This document shows, piece by piece, positions 40,444 to 49,373 of a stretch of 64,000 nt of DNA; the stretch's first letter is position 1, and every line of letters starts with the position of its first letter. Where the stretch lies: assembly GCA_024398965.1 (NCBI GenBank), contig JAKSIF010000001.1, positions 1 to 64,000 of the forward strand. The letters are read 5' to 3'. This DNA comes from Fibrobacter sp. Lineage in GTDB: Bacteria > Fibrobacterota > Fibrobacteria > Fibrobacterales > Fibrobacteraceae. The notes beneath the pieces are model-generated. The model searched no databases and was not told where the DNA came from. It was given only the letters and a program-made list of their open reading frames with translations. The translations under genes and the position numbers were made by a program.

Positions 40444-41561
40444 GTAACGCGTTTGTAGAACAGCCCCGCCGCCCTATTCAAACTCCAATCCTCGTCTTGG
40501 GTTTGAACGGCGTTCCAGGTTACGCCCTCTTCAGGCATTTCAACAGGCTGTTTGGCGGAACCGACGAAAGCGATGGCACCAGCGGAACTATTCATCCGGC
40601 GAAGCGCCATCCCGATACACCCGCGCCCCTCATCGGCATACGCCCTATTAAACACCCCTGTGTTTTTGGCCAGGACGTTGTCGCCATCGACGCGGAAGAC
40701 ACTGCAGGCCTTACCCGACTTTTCGAGAAGCACAAGTTCAAGACGGTGATTGACGCCAGCGGAAACTGCGCGCTGAAAGCCTGCGAGTGCGATACGCCCA
40801 GAAGCTACCTGCTGAACTGTTCCCAAGGAGTAGACGCCGCCCAGCTGGCTGCAGACTACAACTGCGTCTTCGTGCGAATTTCAACGGACATGGTGTGGAG
40901 CGGCAGCGAAGAAACCGCCCACCTTCGCCCCTACAAGGACGATACGCCCAAGGACCCAATCCATAATTACGGCAAGCACCAGCTGGAAGCGGAAATGGAA
41001 ATTCAGCGGATCAAGCCAGACGCAGTCATGTTGCGAGTGCCCCTACCTATGGATTACGCTCCCGGCGGATGCGCCGGCGCCATCGACTGGATCAGCTACC
41101 GTTTTAGACCAGGCCGCCCAGCAACGCTTTATACCGATGAATACCGCAGGCCCATTTACGGCGGCGATATGTGCCGCGTGGTCCAATACATTCTGGAGCA
41201 TGAATTTCCCGCAGGCATCTACAACTGCGGCGGCCCACGACGCGTAACCCTCTATAACGCAGGCCAGCTGGTAAACGCCATCGGCGGCTACCCTCCAGAA
41301 CTGCTCCACGGTTGCCCGCGAATTGAAGCCGGCCCCCTGCCCCCGCGAGTAGGCGACCTGGACATCGACAGCAGCAAGCTCTACAGCCTGCTTCCGCCAA
41401 ACTTTATTCGTCCCTGGCCCTTTGACGACGCCATTGTCCCAACAAGCAGAGACTGGCACAAGTTTTTCGGACGCAACGAAACGGATAAACACAAGGTAGG
41501 CAGCGAAGAAGCCATCTACAGGCTTCTAGTTCTTGGGGAAACACTAACCCCTCATTCGTAA
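40440..41561 (+). CDS. RmlD-like NAD(P)-dependent sugar nucleotide reductase
   Basis: A 373-residue protein of the dTDP-4-dehydrorhamnose reductase (RmlD) substrate-binding family, an extended SDR. ILVLGLNGVPGYALF is the nucleotide-binding turn, RISTDMVWSG matches the STDYVFDG active-site segment (with Asp-Met-Val-Trp), and YGKHQLEAE carries the catalytic Y-x3-K. YNCGGPRRVTLY and a terminal extension follow. The N-terminus before the Rossmann turn has ~15 extra residues and the region after it a ~35-residue insert. GTG start overlaps the Nudix stop by 4 nt. Probably envelope-sugar synthesis; exact substrate unknown. Confidence 0.8.
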   Translation: MSNAFVEQPRRPIQTPILVLGLNGVPGYALFRHFNRLFGGTDESDGTSGTIHPAKRHPDTPAPLIGIRPIKHPCVFGQDVVAIDAEDTAGLTRLFEKHKFKTVIDASGNCALKACECDTPRSYLLNCSQGVDAAQLAADYNCVFVRISTDMVWSGSEETAHLRPYKDDTPKDPIHNYGKHQLEAEMEIQRIKPDAVMLRVPLPMDYAPGGCAGAIDWISYRFRPGRPATLYTDEYRRPIYGGDMCRVVQYILEHEFPAGIYNCGGPRRVTLYNAGQLVNAIGGYPPELLHGCPRIEAGPLPPRVGDLDIDSSKLYSLLPPNFIRPWPFDDAIVPTSRDWHKFFGRNETDKHKVGSEEAIYRLLVLGETLTPHS

Positions 41562-43397
41562 AAATTCCAGGAATTCATTGACTGGCAGGGGCTTCGAGAA
41601 GTAGAAACCCTGAATGTAGTCCACACCGGCTTCCACAAGAGCATCAAGTTCTTCCTTGGTTTCAATTCCCTCGGATACAACAGACAGGCCCATATCATGA
41701 GCCATCCTCACCACAGAATAAACCACGTTCTTAGCCTTGTCCGACTTAAAGAAAGCCTTTGTCAAATCATAGTCCATTTTCACAATGGAAACCGGCATGT
41801 CCACTATGTACATCAGGTTGGACTCACCCTTGCCAAAGTCATCCAAGGAAAAACAGCAACCTTTATCAATAAGTTTTTCCATATTGGACAAGAAAATTTC
41901 TTTCGTCTTAAGGGTTGCCGTTTCTGTAATTTCCAGATTAATGCACCTGGGATCAACCTTGTACTTATCCATCACCTTAGAAAGGCTTTCCGCCAAATTT
42001 TCCTGTTCGCACTGGAATACAGATAGATTTATTTCCACATACCCAATGCCAAGTTCCTGCATTTTTCCTGTAGCAATAAATTCACAGGTTTTCTCAAAGA
42101 TGCGTTCACCAAGAGGCACTATGCTTCCTGTTTTTTCCGCTACAGGTATAAACAAACCTGGAGAAACCAGATGTCCCTTTGGCGTTCTAATACGCACCAA
42201 TGCTTCTGCAGAAACAAAGCTCTCGGAACGAACTCCATAAATCGGTTGCAGGAAAACTTCCACGCGATCCTCCTTCAAAGCAAGGAGAATTTCATCTTGC
42301 ATTTTATCCTGCATCAAAAAAGAATCCAGGACATCCGCAGAAACCTCATAATCCAAAGTTGCTCCGCGTTTTTTGAACCGTTCAAACAGATAATGGGCAA
42401 AAGGCACCACCTTCTGTGGAAAACCAACATCAAGAGCATTCGCGCAGCAGATAATCTGCGTTCTTTTTGAGTATTCTGAATCCTTTTTAAAAGAGATTTG
42501 AATCCACTTGACAACAGCTTCGTAAAGCTTTTCCTTTTCCGTTATGAGGAGAAACTCCGGGCCGATTAACTTAAAGAGATATATTTCCTTCTGCAGCACA
42601 GGACGGCGAAGAATCTGTTCTATAAGTATCTTCAAATTCGCCTTGTCCTGGTCAACGGAGAACAGGACCATATAGAATTTTTTCTGTCGTTCAAAAAGCT
42701 GGCCTAGATAAAGTTCTAGGGCATAGCCATTGAAACAGCCAAGTTCTCGTACAAAATTTCCGTCTTGATTTTCAAGCGTTGCGTAAAGAATAAGTACGCC
42801 AAGGGATGCAGCGAATCCGACCAATAAAAGTTCAGCATCAAGGAACTGGAAAACTGCGGACGCAAACCAAATACAAACCCAAATCATAAAGACAGTCAAT
42901 CGCCGCGGCAAGATTTTCTTGCGTTGGAAAATTGCTACAGCAACAATAACTATAAAGTCAATGCCACAGAATAAGTAGGCAAGCAAGGCCCCAGGACCCT
43001 CAGTATAGGCAATACGTCCTTCGGAATGAATATACAGGGGTGCAAAAAAAATCACCAAGGATTCTACGGTCTTTAGCGCCATAATCATCCTTGCGTATCG
43101 ACGGTGTTTACCTTCTCCAAGGACATCATAAAGCAGATACAGGAGCGCAGTGCAAACCTCAAACACAAGCAAAACGATATAGGTTTTGCAAACGCCAATT
43201 ACCAATAAGCTTGGAAGAGATTCCTGATATTTGATGCAGACGATGGATGCGATGTCCATGCTCAGGAGGAACGTTGCGAACAAGAGCATGTTCTTAAACA
43301 GCTGGGCGCCATAAAGGTTCAACTGTTTCTTGGTCGAAAATAGCACCCAAAGCAATATGCAGATTACCAGTCCGCAAAATTGACATTCAACATTCAT
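41544..43397 (-). CDS. Membrane EAL-domain cyclic-di-GMP phosphodiesterase with degenerate GGDEF
   Basis: A 617-residue protein: about seven membrane helices (1-215), a GGDEF-like region in which the active-site motif is replaced by LIGPEFLLI (so no cyclase activity is expected), and a C-terminal EAL domain. The EAL catalytic set is complete: SAEALVRI, EINLS, LEITET, DDFGKGESNL, VKMD, SEGIET and QGFYFSKPLP. It should hydrolyse c-di-GMP and so influence adhesion or exopolysaccharide. The N-terminal helices may sense a membrane signal. The 3' end overlaps the 3' end of the preceding plus-strand gene by 18 nt (convergent). Confidence 0.9.
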   Translation of the reverse strand: MNVECQFCGLVICILLWVLFSTKKQLNLYGAQLFKNMLLFATFLLSMDIASIVCIKYQESLPSLLVIGVCKTYIVLLVFEVCTALLYLLYDVLGEGKHRRYARMIMALKTVESLVIFFAPLYIHSEGRIAYTEGPGALLAYLFCGIDFIVIVAVAIFQRKKILPRRLTVFMIWVCIWFASAVFQFLDAELLLVGFAASLGVLILYATLENQDGNFVRELGCFNGYALELYLGQLFERQKKFYMVLFSVDQDKANLKILIEQILRRPVLQKEIYLFKLIGPEFLLITEKEKLYEAVVKWIQISFKKDSEYSKRTQIICCANALDVGFPQKVVPFAHYLFERFKKRGATLDYEVSADVLDSFLMQDKMQDEILLALKEDRVEVFLQPIYGVRSESFVSAEALVRIRTPKGHLVSPGLFIPVAEKTGSIVPLGERIFEKTCEFIATGKMQELGIGYVEINLSVFQCEQENLAESLSKVMDKYKVDPRCINLEITETATLKTKEIFLSNMEKLIDKGCCFSLDDFGKGESNLMYIVDMPVSIVKMDYDLTKAFFKSDKAKNVVYSVVRMAHDMGLSVVSEGIETKEELDALVEAGVDYIQGFYFSKPLPVNEFLEFLRMRG

Positions 43398-43415
43398 AAC
43401 AAAACCACATCCAAG

Positions 43416-44213
43416 CTAACAACAAGCTAGAAATTTTCGATGCAGTTGTTTGTCACCATACTTATCTTCAGCCCCTTCAACAAGTTCGTCCGGTCTATAT
43501 CCAGTACGAATTTGCAATAAGCGGACCGATTTTTCATGTTCATCGTAACTAAAGTCTATACGGAACGTCCGGTAGGCCAACACCCCAGTGCATCCCTTTT
43601 CATCAAGGGTGAGGCGACGTCGTGTTCCATCGAGAGCCCCTTCACCAAAGCCGCCTCGACCCAACTGAACATCTGCAAAGCTCATTAGATTAAAGGAACT
43701 GTTTTCAACAATCCATTGATTCTGCACCGCAAATTTTTCCGAGGCGATTACAGTCCATCTTTCGTCATCCTGCTCTTCCACCCACCCAGCCTTTGCATTG
43801 GGGAAAGCATCCGCCATGGGGATGTAAGGCTTAATATCAATAATCGGCGATTCGTTCAGCAGATCCGCTTCATCAACAAAAAGAGACAATCCCTCGATTT
43901 TCAAAAGGCGAACACAGCTTAATCCAATAGGATTGGGGCGATAGGGAGATCGACTTGCGAAAGTGCCGACGCGGTCCTTTCCCTTAGGGGGCACCGGCGG
44001 GCGAGTTGTTGGACGCCAGCCTTCATTTTCATGAAACTGGAACAGCACCCAGATTCGTTCAAAGCCTTCCAAGTCACGAAGGGCCATTTCGAAATTACAG
44101 CCGGCATTCAGAACAATGCGACCGGGATGTCCCGCAAACAAACGCCCCTGACGAGGAGCGTCATACTTGTAAATGGCATCGCCAAAAAAAGTTCCGATAG
44201 GCGTAATTTCCAT
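43416..44213 (-). CDS. trmO: tRNA (adenine(37)-N6)-methyltransferase, TrmO/TsaA family
   Basis: A 265-residue protein of the TsaA/TrmO (VirR-like) family, which methylates N6-threonylcarbamoyladenosine 37 in tRNA-Thr. Visible motifs: PRQGRLFAGHPGRIVLN, LEGFERIWVLFQFHEN, VGTFASRSPYRPNPIGLSCVRL and DIKPYIPMADAFPNA. The C-terminal ~100 residues form the second domain seen in E. coli TrmO. TAATTTTA lies 5 nt before the ATG with no Shine-Dalgarno, so the mRNA may be leaderless. Confidence 0.92.
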   Translation of the reverse strand: MEITPIGTFFGDAIYKYDAPRQGRLFAGHPGRIVLNAGCNFEMALRDLEGFERIWVLFQFHENEGWRPTTRPPVPPKGKDRVGTFASRSPYRPNPIGLSCVRLLKIEGLSLFVDEADLLNESPIIDIKPYIPMADAFPNAKAGWVEEQDDERWTVIASEKFAVQNQWIVENSSFNLMSFADVQLGRGGFGEGALDGTRRRLTLDEKGCTGVLAYRTFRIDFSYDEHEKSVRLLQIRTGYRPDELVEGAEDKYGDKQLHRKFLACC

Positions 44214-44349
44214 AACGATAAAATTAGTGTCTTTTTAAATACGATACAGCGTGTATCATATTCAAAAACATTCTTTAAGTAAAACTAGCTTTTTTTCACG
44301 CCCAGTAAGGATTCTTCTTGAAAAACCGACTTTTTTAATAATCCCAACC

Positions 44350-44357
44350 TATATTTG
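44350..44357 (+). promoter_or_regulatory. TAnnWTTG element of the lipoprotein-TIGR02147 pair
   Basis: TATATTTG, 28 nt before the lipoprotein start; the short leader carries AGAGG. Confidence 0.5.
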
Positions 44358-44385
44358 TGGTAAGAACCATAAAACAGAGGATACT

Positions 44386-45159
44386 ATGAACAACAGAATA
44401 TTGCATTTAGTCCTTCTAACATCTCTTACGATGTGGGCTTGTTCTGATGAAAATTCCACAAGCGGCATTTCTATTGAGCCCAATACTACGGCAGAAATAT
44501 CTTCTAGTTCAGAAGGGGTTCCATCAAGTTCCTCTTTCTCTGACTCAACCAATACAAATACACAAGCATTTATTGACAGCACCCTAAACGCATTCAGTCT
44601 TATACAGCACAGTAACGACAACAACAATGATCCAAGTGAAGTGCCAGTACCAGTGACAGACTATGGTTTATCTAGCAAAAAAGAAATTTTCTACTCCTAC
44701 TCCTCAAAAAACGGACTATGCACCGTCTTTATTGATAGAGATGATATGGCTGTTCAAAAATTCAAGGACATAAAGCCAGGAATCAACGTCACCAAAGAAA
44801 CCAAACTTATCAGGAAACATGAGGATAATCTTTTCATAGTTGATCTTTTGTACGCTTCATTCAGCAACTTTTCGAGCAATTCGGAAAATTTGATTTGCAA
44901 AACAGAAAACGAATCATATTTGAGTCAATGTCAAAATGACGATTGCCATGTAAAAATTCTCGATTCAGATTGCAATTCTACACAAATTGTATTCGTAAAA
45001 GAAATATCCGCTACAACAACCTTGGATGAAATCGCATCCTTGTGGAAGAGCGAATGCGAAGACTACGCTTCAACTCTTCCCGAAGAAGAAAAGACACCAG
45101 GAGAATCCTGCCGGATGGAAGAAAACGGTGAAACAGTTTGTGGTCCCACCTCCAAGTAA
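44386..45159 (+). CDS. Lipoprotein of unknown function
   Basis: A 257-residue lipoprotein: signal peptide with lipobox TMWAC, a Ser/Thr/Asn-rich linker (residues 25-75), then a compact domain with six or more Cys (CTVFIDRDD, ICKTENESYLSQCQNDDCHVKILDSDC) that probably forms disulfides. I recognise no family. AGAGG precedes the ATG. The next gene, a TIGR02147 member, begins 2 nt after its stop. The GC content is below that of neighbouring housekeeping genes. Confidence 0.8.
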   Translation: MNNRILHLVLLTSLTMWACSDENSTSGISIEPNTTAEISSSSEGVPSSSSFSDSTNTNTQAFIDSTLNAFSLIQHSNDNNNDPSEVPVPVTDYGLSSKKEIFYSYSSKNGLCTVFIDRDDMAVQKFKDIKPGINVTKETKLIRKHEDNLFIVDLLYASFSNFSSNSENLICKTENESYLSQCQNDDCHVKILDSDCNSTQIVFVKEISATTTLDEIASLWKSECEDYASTLPEEEKTPGESCRMEENGETVCGPTSK

Positions 45160-45161
45160 AT

Positions 45162-45977
45162 ATGAAAAGCATTCTCTATTACAAAGATTATCACAAATAC
45201 ATGCAAGATTACTACAACGAGCGGAAACTTCATTCCGCTTTTTCTTGGCGTGAATTTTCTTCAATCGCAGGATTTTCATCACCAGTTTACATGAAACTTG
45301 TTTGTGAAGGCAAAAATCGTTTAAGCAAATCGAGAATGGGCCAGGTCGCCGACGCACTCAACTTACATGGATACGAGAAAGAATTCTTTGAACAAATGGT
45401 CATCTATGATGGAGCGAAAAAAGAATCCACAAAAAATTCCGCACTACGTAAAATGCAAGACATCATCAGTGAACATGAAATACGAATCGTCCCTGGTGGA
45501 GCATTCGAATATTACAGTGGCTGGGAAAACCCCGTATTACGAGAACTAGTTCCAATGATGCCAGGCGCATCACCAAAAGAAATTGCAAACGCATGTAACG
45601 AAGATGTTTCACCAGAGGAGGTTTCAAGAGTATTAGCCTTTTTAACAAAGCACGGCTTTTTAAAGAAAAATCAGAATGGCATTTTTGAACAAACTGAAAA
45701 AATCGTCATAGGTTCAAAAGAAGAACTACCATTAGCCATTCGTGCAATGCACAAAGAAATGGCTCAAATTGCGGCTAATGCAATTGAAAAATATAAGCCT
45801 GAAGAAAGGCACTTTGTTGGCGCAACTATGGGAATCGATGAAAAATCCTATAGAAAAATCACAAGGGAAATTGAAAGATTTTGTAAAAGAATTGCAGTCA
45901 TCTCCGACAAATGCGAAAACGTTAATCAAGTATACAGACTGAACGTTCAACTTTTTCCCATGTCAAAAAAAATCTAA
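45162..45977 (+). CDS. TIGR02147 family protein (Fibrobacter-specific, putative HTH regulator)
   Basis: A 271-residue paralogue of the protein at 37491. The same architecture is visible: YYKDYHKYMQDYYNERKLHSAFSWREFSSIAGFSSPVYMKLVCEGKNRLS (HTH-like), GWENPVLRELV, a second DNA-binding-like segment (EEVSRVLAFLTKHGFLKKNQNG) and the end QVYRLNVQLFPMSK. The ATG at 45162 is used because it follows the lipoprotein stop by 2 nt and matches the paralogue's start; translation is likely coupled. It probably regulates the adjacent lipoprotein or responds to it, but this is inference. Confidence 0.88.
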   Translation: MKSILYYKDYHKYMQDYYNERKLHSAFSWREFSSIAGFSSPVYMKLVCEGKNRLSKSRMGQVADALNLHGYEKEFFEQMVIYDGAKKESTKNSALRKMQDIISEHEIRIVPGGAFEYYSGWENPVLRELVPMMPGASPKEIANACNEDVSPEEVSRVLAFLTKHGFLKKNQNGIFEQTEKIVIGSKEELPLAIRAMHKEMAQIAANAIEKYKPEERHFVGATMGIDEKSYRKITREIERFCKRIAVISDKCENVNQVYRLNVQLFPMSKKI

Positions 45978-45987
45978 CTGTTTTTTC

Positions 45988-45995
45988 TATTATTG
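45988..45995 (+). promoter_or_regulatory. TAnnWTTG element of the TAXI-gltS operon
   Basis: TATTATTG, 30 nt before the TAXI gene start; GGAG follows in the leader. Confidence 0.45.
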
Positions 45996-46025
45996 CACTA
46001 GTCCCTATTCCACTGGAGTTTTCCA

Positions 46026-46985
46026 ATGAAACCATCGACTTTTGCATTCAAGGCAATCACCGCAGCCATTTTAGCAACGGCAACTCTTTTCCTTAGTGCC
46101 TGCAACACCGACGAACAAAGCATCCGTTTCGGTTCTGGCAACAAGGGCGGTCTTTACGACACCTACGCAAACTCTTTTGCAGAAAAGATGAATGCTACTG
46201 ACAAGGGTTTTAAAATCCAGGTCAAGAACACCGCAGGTTCCCATGCCAACATCCGCCTTATGGAAGAAGGCTTCATCGATCTGGGCATTGTCCAGGCCGA
46301 CATTCTGCAAGACTACCTGATGCGCAGCCGCATGGTTTCCGCCATTTCCGCAGTGGCTGGACTTTATACCGAATCTATTCAAATCGTAGTTTCCGCCGAT
46401 TCTGAAATCCACTCCGTTGCCGATTTGCAAAATCGTCGCGTTTCCGTCGGCGAAGAAGAATCCGGCGTGTTGCGTAATGCAGAAATCATCCTGGAAGCCT
46501 ACGGCATTACCTTTGATAAAATCCAGAAGGAAAATCTCAACTTTAAGGATGCGGCAGCAGCCCTTAAGGATGGAAAAATCGACGCCTTCTTCTGTACCGC
46601 CGGCATTCCTACGCCCTCCATCAGCGATCTGGCAAGCGCAAAGAATATTCGCATCATTTCTCTGGACGCGTCCGACATGACCCGCATCATGAATCTCCAT
46701 CCGGAACTTACCGTAAGCGAAATCCCTGCAGGCACCTACGTCGGCCAGGATTCCGCAATTCACACTCTTGGAGCAAAGGCGGTCCTTGTTGCAAGCCAAC
46801 TGGTTGACAACGCCGTCATCGAAAAGATTGCAGCAGAAGTCTACGCCGTCGGATCTCAACAGACATCCAACATTCCCGTAGGTTTCCACCCTGGCGCAGC
46901 AGCATTCTTCAAGACCAAGAATATAACAGTCAACGTAGCAGCACCTCTGCCTGGCCGCGGCCCCATTCCCTCTACTGGCGACTAA
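46026..46985 (+). CDS. TAXI-type solute-binding lipoprotein
   Basis: A 319-residue binding protein of the TRAP-associated extracytoplasmic immunogenic (TAXI) family. The lipobox LFLSAC makes it a lipoprotein. FGSGNKGGLYDTYANSFAEKM, NTAGSHANIRLMEEGFIDLGIVQADIL, SVGEEESGVLRNAEIILEAYGI and GKIDAFFCTAGIPTPSI are characteristic; known members bind glutamate or other dicarboxylate-like ligands. No TRAP membrane subunit is nearby. Instead gltS starts 9 nt after its stop, so the two form an operon. GGAG precedes the ATG. Confidence 0.9.
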   Translation: MKPSTFAFKAITAAILATATLFLSACNTDEQSIRFGSGNKGGLYDTYANSFAEKMNATDKGFKIQVKNTAGSHANIRLMEEGFIDLGIVQADILQDYLMRSRMVSAISAVAGLYTESIQIVVSADSEIHSVADLQNRRVSVGEEESGVLRNAEIILEAYGITFDKIQKENLNFKDAAAALKDGKIDAFFCTAGIPTPSISDLASAKNIRIISLDASDMTRIMNLHPELTVSEIPAGTYVGQDSAIHTLGAKAVLVASQLVDNAVIEKIAAEVYAVGSQQTSNIPVGFHPGAAAFFKTKNITVNVAAPLPGRGPIPSTGD

Positions 46986-46994
46986 GGAGACACG

Positions 46995-48185
46995 ATGTAC
47001 AAGCTTTCTTTAGACATGTACCAGACTTTGGCCTTGGCCGTTGTGGTTCTTGTATTTGGCGCAAACCTCAAGAAGCAAGTCAAGGTTCTGGAAAAATTCT
47101 GCATTCCCTCCCCTGTGGTGGGCGGCATCGTTTTTGCGTGCCTTTCATGCATTCTTTATAAGCTGAATATTCTTGAATTTTCCTTTGACGAGACTTTGAA
47201 ATCCATCTGCATGATGGTATTCTTCACCTCTGTGGGATTCAACGCCAACCTGAAAATTCTAAAGAGCGGCGGCATTAACCTAGTGCTGTTGCTGGCGTGC
47301 ATCTGCGTTCTCATCCTTTGCCAGAACGGTCTTGCCGTAGCCCTCGCCAAGGCGCTTCACGTGAGCCCCCTGGTAGGACTTTCCGCAGGCTCCATCTCCA
47401 TGGTGGGCGGCCACGGTACTGCAGGCGCCTTCGGCCCCGTCCTTGAAGACTTCGGCATGGAAGGAGCCACCACCCTCTGCACCGCAGCGGCCACCTTCGG
47501 CCTTGTGGCAGGTTCCCTCATGGGTGGCCCTCTGGGTCGCAAGCTAATTCTCAAGAGAGACCTTCTGAAGTCCGCCAAGACCGAACTTAAAGAAGAACTG
47601 AAAGAGGAACAGAGCAAGTACCGCCGTTCCGCCCAGCGTTACTCCACTGCCGCATTCCAGCTGGCCGTTGCCATGGGCCTCGGTACGTTAGTATCTATGT
47701 TACTTTCAAAGACAGGCATGACTTTCCCCTCCTATATTGGAGCCATGATTGTCGCCGCCATCATGCGAAACGTCTGCGAATACAGCAGCAAGTATGAAGT
47801 CCACATGGGTGAAATCAAGGACGTAGGCGGCATCTGTCTTTCCCTCTTCCTTGGCATCGCCATGATCACCTTGAAGCTTTGGCAGTTGGCATCCCTGGCG
47901 CTCCCCCTGGTTGTACTTCTCTGCGCCCAGACCTTGCTCATGTTCCTGTTCGCCTACTTCGTAGTGTTCAACGTCATGGGCCGTGACTACGACGCTGCAG
48001 TCCTTTCCGCTGGCGTTTGCGGCTTTGGCATGGGAGCAACGCCCAACGCCATGGCCAACATGCAGGCCATTACCAACAAGTTCGCCCCGGCCGTAAAGCC
48101 CTATCTGTTGGTACCCATCGTAGGAAGCATGTTCGCAGACTTCATTAACAGCCTCTGCATTACATTCTTCATCAACCAGTTTTAA
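46995..48185 (+). CDS. gltS: Sodium/glutamate symporter
   Basis: A 396-residue GltS (ESS family) carrier with about ten helices in two inverted halves. The two pore motifs are clear: LSAGSISMVGGHGTAGAFGPVLEDFG in the first half and GVCGFGMGATPNAMANMQAIT in the second, plus PSPVVGGIVFA near the N-terminus. It takes up glutamate with Na+. AAGGAG precedes the ATG by 5 nt. The central loop (KSAKTELKEELKEEQSKYRR) is charged. Its tight linkage to a TAXI binding protein is unusual, since GltS normally works without one. Confidence 0.94.
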   Translation: MYKLSLDMYQTLALAVVVLVFGANLKKQVKVLEKFCIPSPVVGGIVFACLSCILYKLNILEFSFDETLKSICMMVFFTSVGFNANLKILKSGGINLVLLLACICVLILCQNGLAVALAKALHVSPLVGLSAGSISMVGGHGTAGAFGPVLEDFGMEGATTLCTAAATFGLVAGSLMGGPLGRKLILKRDLLKSAKTELKEELKEEQSKYRRSAQRYSTAAFQLAVAMGLGTLVSMLLSKTGMTFPSYIGAMIVAAIMRNVCEYSSKYEVHMGEIKDVGGICLSLFLGIAMITLKLWQLASLALPLVVLLCAQTLLMFLFAYFVVFNVMGRDYDAAVLSAGVCGFGMGATPNAMANMQAITNKFAPAVKPYLLVPIVGSMFADFINSLCITFFINQF

Positions 48186-48199
48186 TTAGCGTAAAGGAT

Positions 48200-48242
48200 A
48201 AAGTTTAAAGGATAAAGGTCTATTCTTTACACTTTAAACTTT
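48200..48242. repeat. Intergenic palindrome between gltS and prfA
   Basis: Perfect 11-bp arms AAAGTTTAAAG/CTTTAAACTTT enclosing a second stem TAAAG/CTTTA. It is not followed by a T-run, so it is not a standard terminator. Confidence 0.7.
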
Positions 48243-48261
48243 CCGCTATCTCCTATTTTTC

Positions 48262-48269
48262 TACATTTG
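48262..48269 (+). promoter_or_regulatory. TAnnWTTG element of prfA
   Basis: TACATTTG, 6 nt before the ATG, with no Shine-Dalgarno: predicted leaderless mRNA. Confidence 0.5.
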
Positions 48270-48275
48270 CACGCG

Positions 48276-49343
48276 ATGAAAGATAAAGCACGTAAACTCA
48301 TTGAAAAGTACGAAGAACTGGAATCCGAATTGGGTAATCCCGATGTCCTCGGTGACCAGGCTCGTTATAACAAGATTCACAAGCAGTACAAGGGTATCGA
48401 AAAGGCCGTCATCAAGGCCAAGGAATACCTGCAGATGCTTAACGACCAGGAAGAATGGAAGATGGCACTGGGCGATTCCGACCCGGAAATGGTTGCAATG
48501 GCAAAGTCCGAGCTTTCCACCATCGAAAAGGCTCTTCCCGGCTTGACCGATGAATTGCAGATTCTCATGGTTCCCAAGGATCCTTGGGACTTCCGTAACG
48601 CTACCATCGAAATCCGTGGCGGTACCGGCGGTGACGAATCCGCTTTGTTCGCAGGCGACCTTTTCCGCATGTACCGTGCCTACTGCGAAAAGATGGGCTG
48701 GAAGATTACCATCCAGGATCTGAGTGAAGGTACCGTGGGCGGTTACAAGGAAATTCGCGCCTACATCGAAGGCGATAGCGTTTACGGCACCTTGAAGTTT
48801 GAAAGTGGCGTACACCGCGTGCAGCGCGTTCCTGAAACCGAAACCCAGGGCCGCGTACACACCTCCGCCGCAACCGTTGCAATCCTCCCGGAAGCTGAAG
48901 AAGTGGACGTGGAAATCCGCGAAGCAGACATCCACATGGACACTTACCGTTCCAGTGGCGCTGGCGGTCAGTACATCAACAAGACCGACTCCGCAGTCCG
49001 CTTGACCCATATTCCTACAGGCGTTGTGGTTAGCTGCCAGACAGAACGTTCCCAGCTCCAGAACCGTTTGCACGCTATGGAAATGCTCCGTTCCAAGATC
49101 TTGGACGAAGTCATCGCCAAGAAGGAACGTGAGGAAGCCGCCAGCCGTAAGGCCCTCGTTGGTACCGGCGACCGTTCCGCTAAGATCCGTACTTACAACT
49201 ACCCCCAGAACCGCGTTACCGATCACCGCATCGGTCTCACTCTGTACAACCTGGACCAGGTTGTAACAGGCGACCTTCAGGAAGTCATCAACGGCCTCCA
49301 GATGGCAAACGCACAGGAGAAGCTGGGCAAGTTCCAGGCATAA
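48276..49343 (+). CDS. prfA: Peptide chain release factor 1
   Basis: A 355-residue class I release factor for UAA/UAG. The codon-recognition tripeptide region reads [14 protein letters not shown] (PxT type, so RF1 rather than RF2), and the catalytic loop [20 protein letters not shown] has the GGQ that is methylated by PrmC. The start is placed at [10 protein letters not shown]; an in-frame TTG 9 nt upstream lies inside the TACATTTG promoter box. prmC follows after 30 bp. Confidence 0.97.
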   Translation: MKDKARKLIEKYEELESELGNPDVLGDQARYNKIHKQYKGIEKAVIKAKEYLQMLNDQEEWKMALGDSDPEMVAMAKSELSTIEKALPGLTDELQILMVPKDPWDFRNATIEIRGGTGGDESALFAGDLFRMYRAYCEKMGWKITIQDLSEGTVGGYKEIRAYIEGDSVYGTLKFESGVHRVQRVPETETQGRVHTSAATVAILPEAEEVDVEIREADIHMDTYRSSGAGGQYINKTDSAVRLTHIPTGVVVSCQTERSQLQNRLHAMEMLRSKILDEVIAKKEREEAASRKALVGTGDRSAKIRTYNYPQNRVTDHRIGLTLYNLDQVVTGDLQEVINGLQMANAQEKLGKFQA

Positions 49344-49373
49344 TCTGAACTGCAGGTAAGGAAGGCGCGCGTT

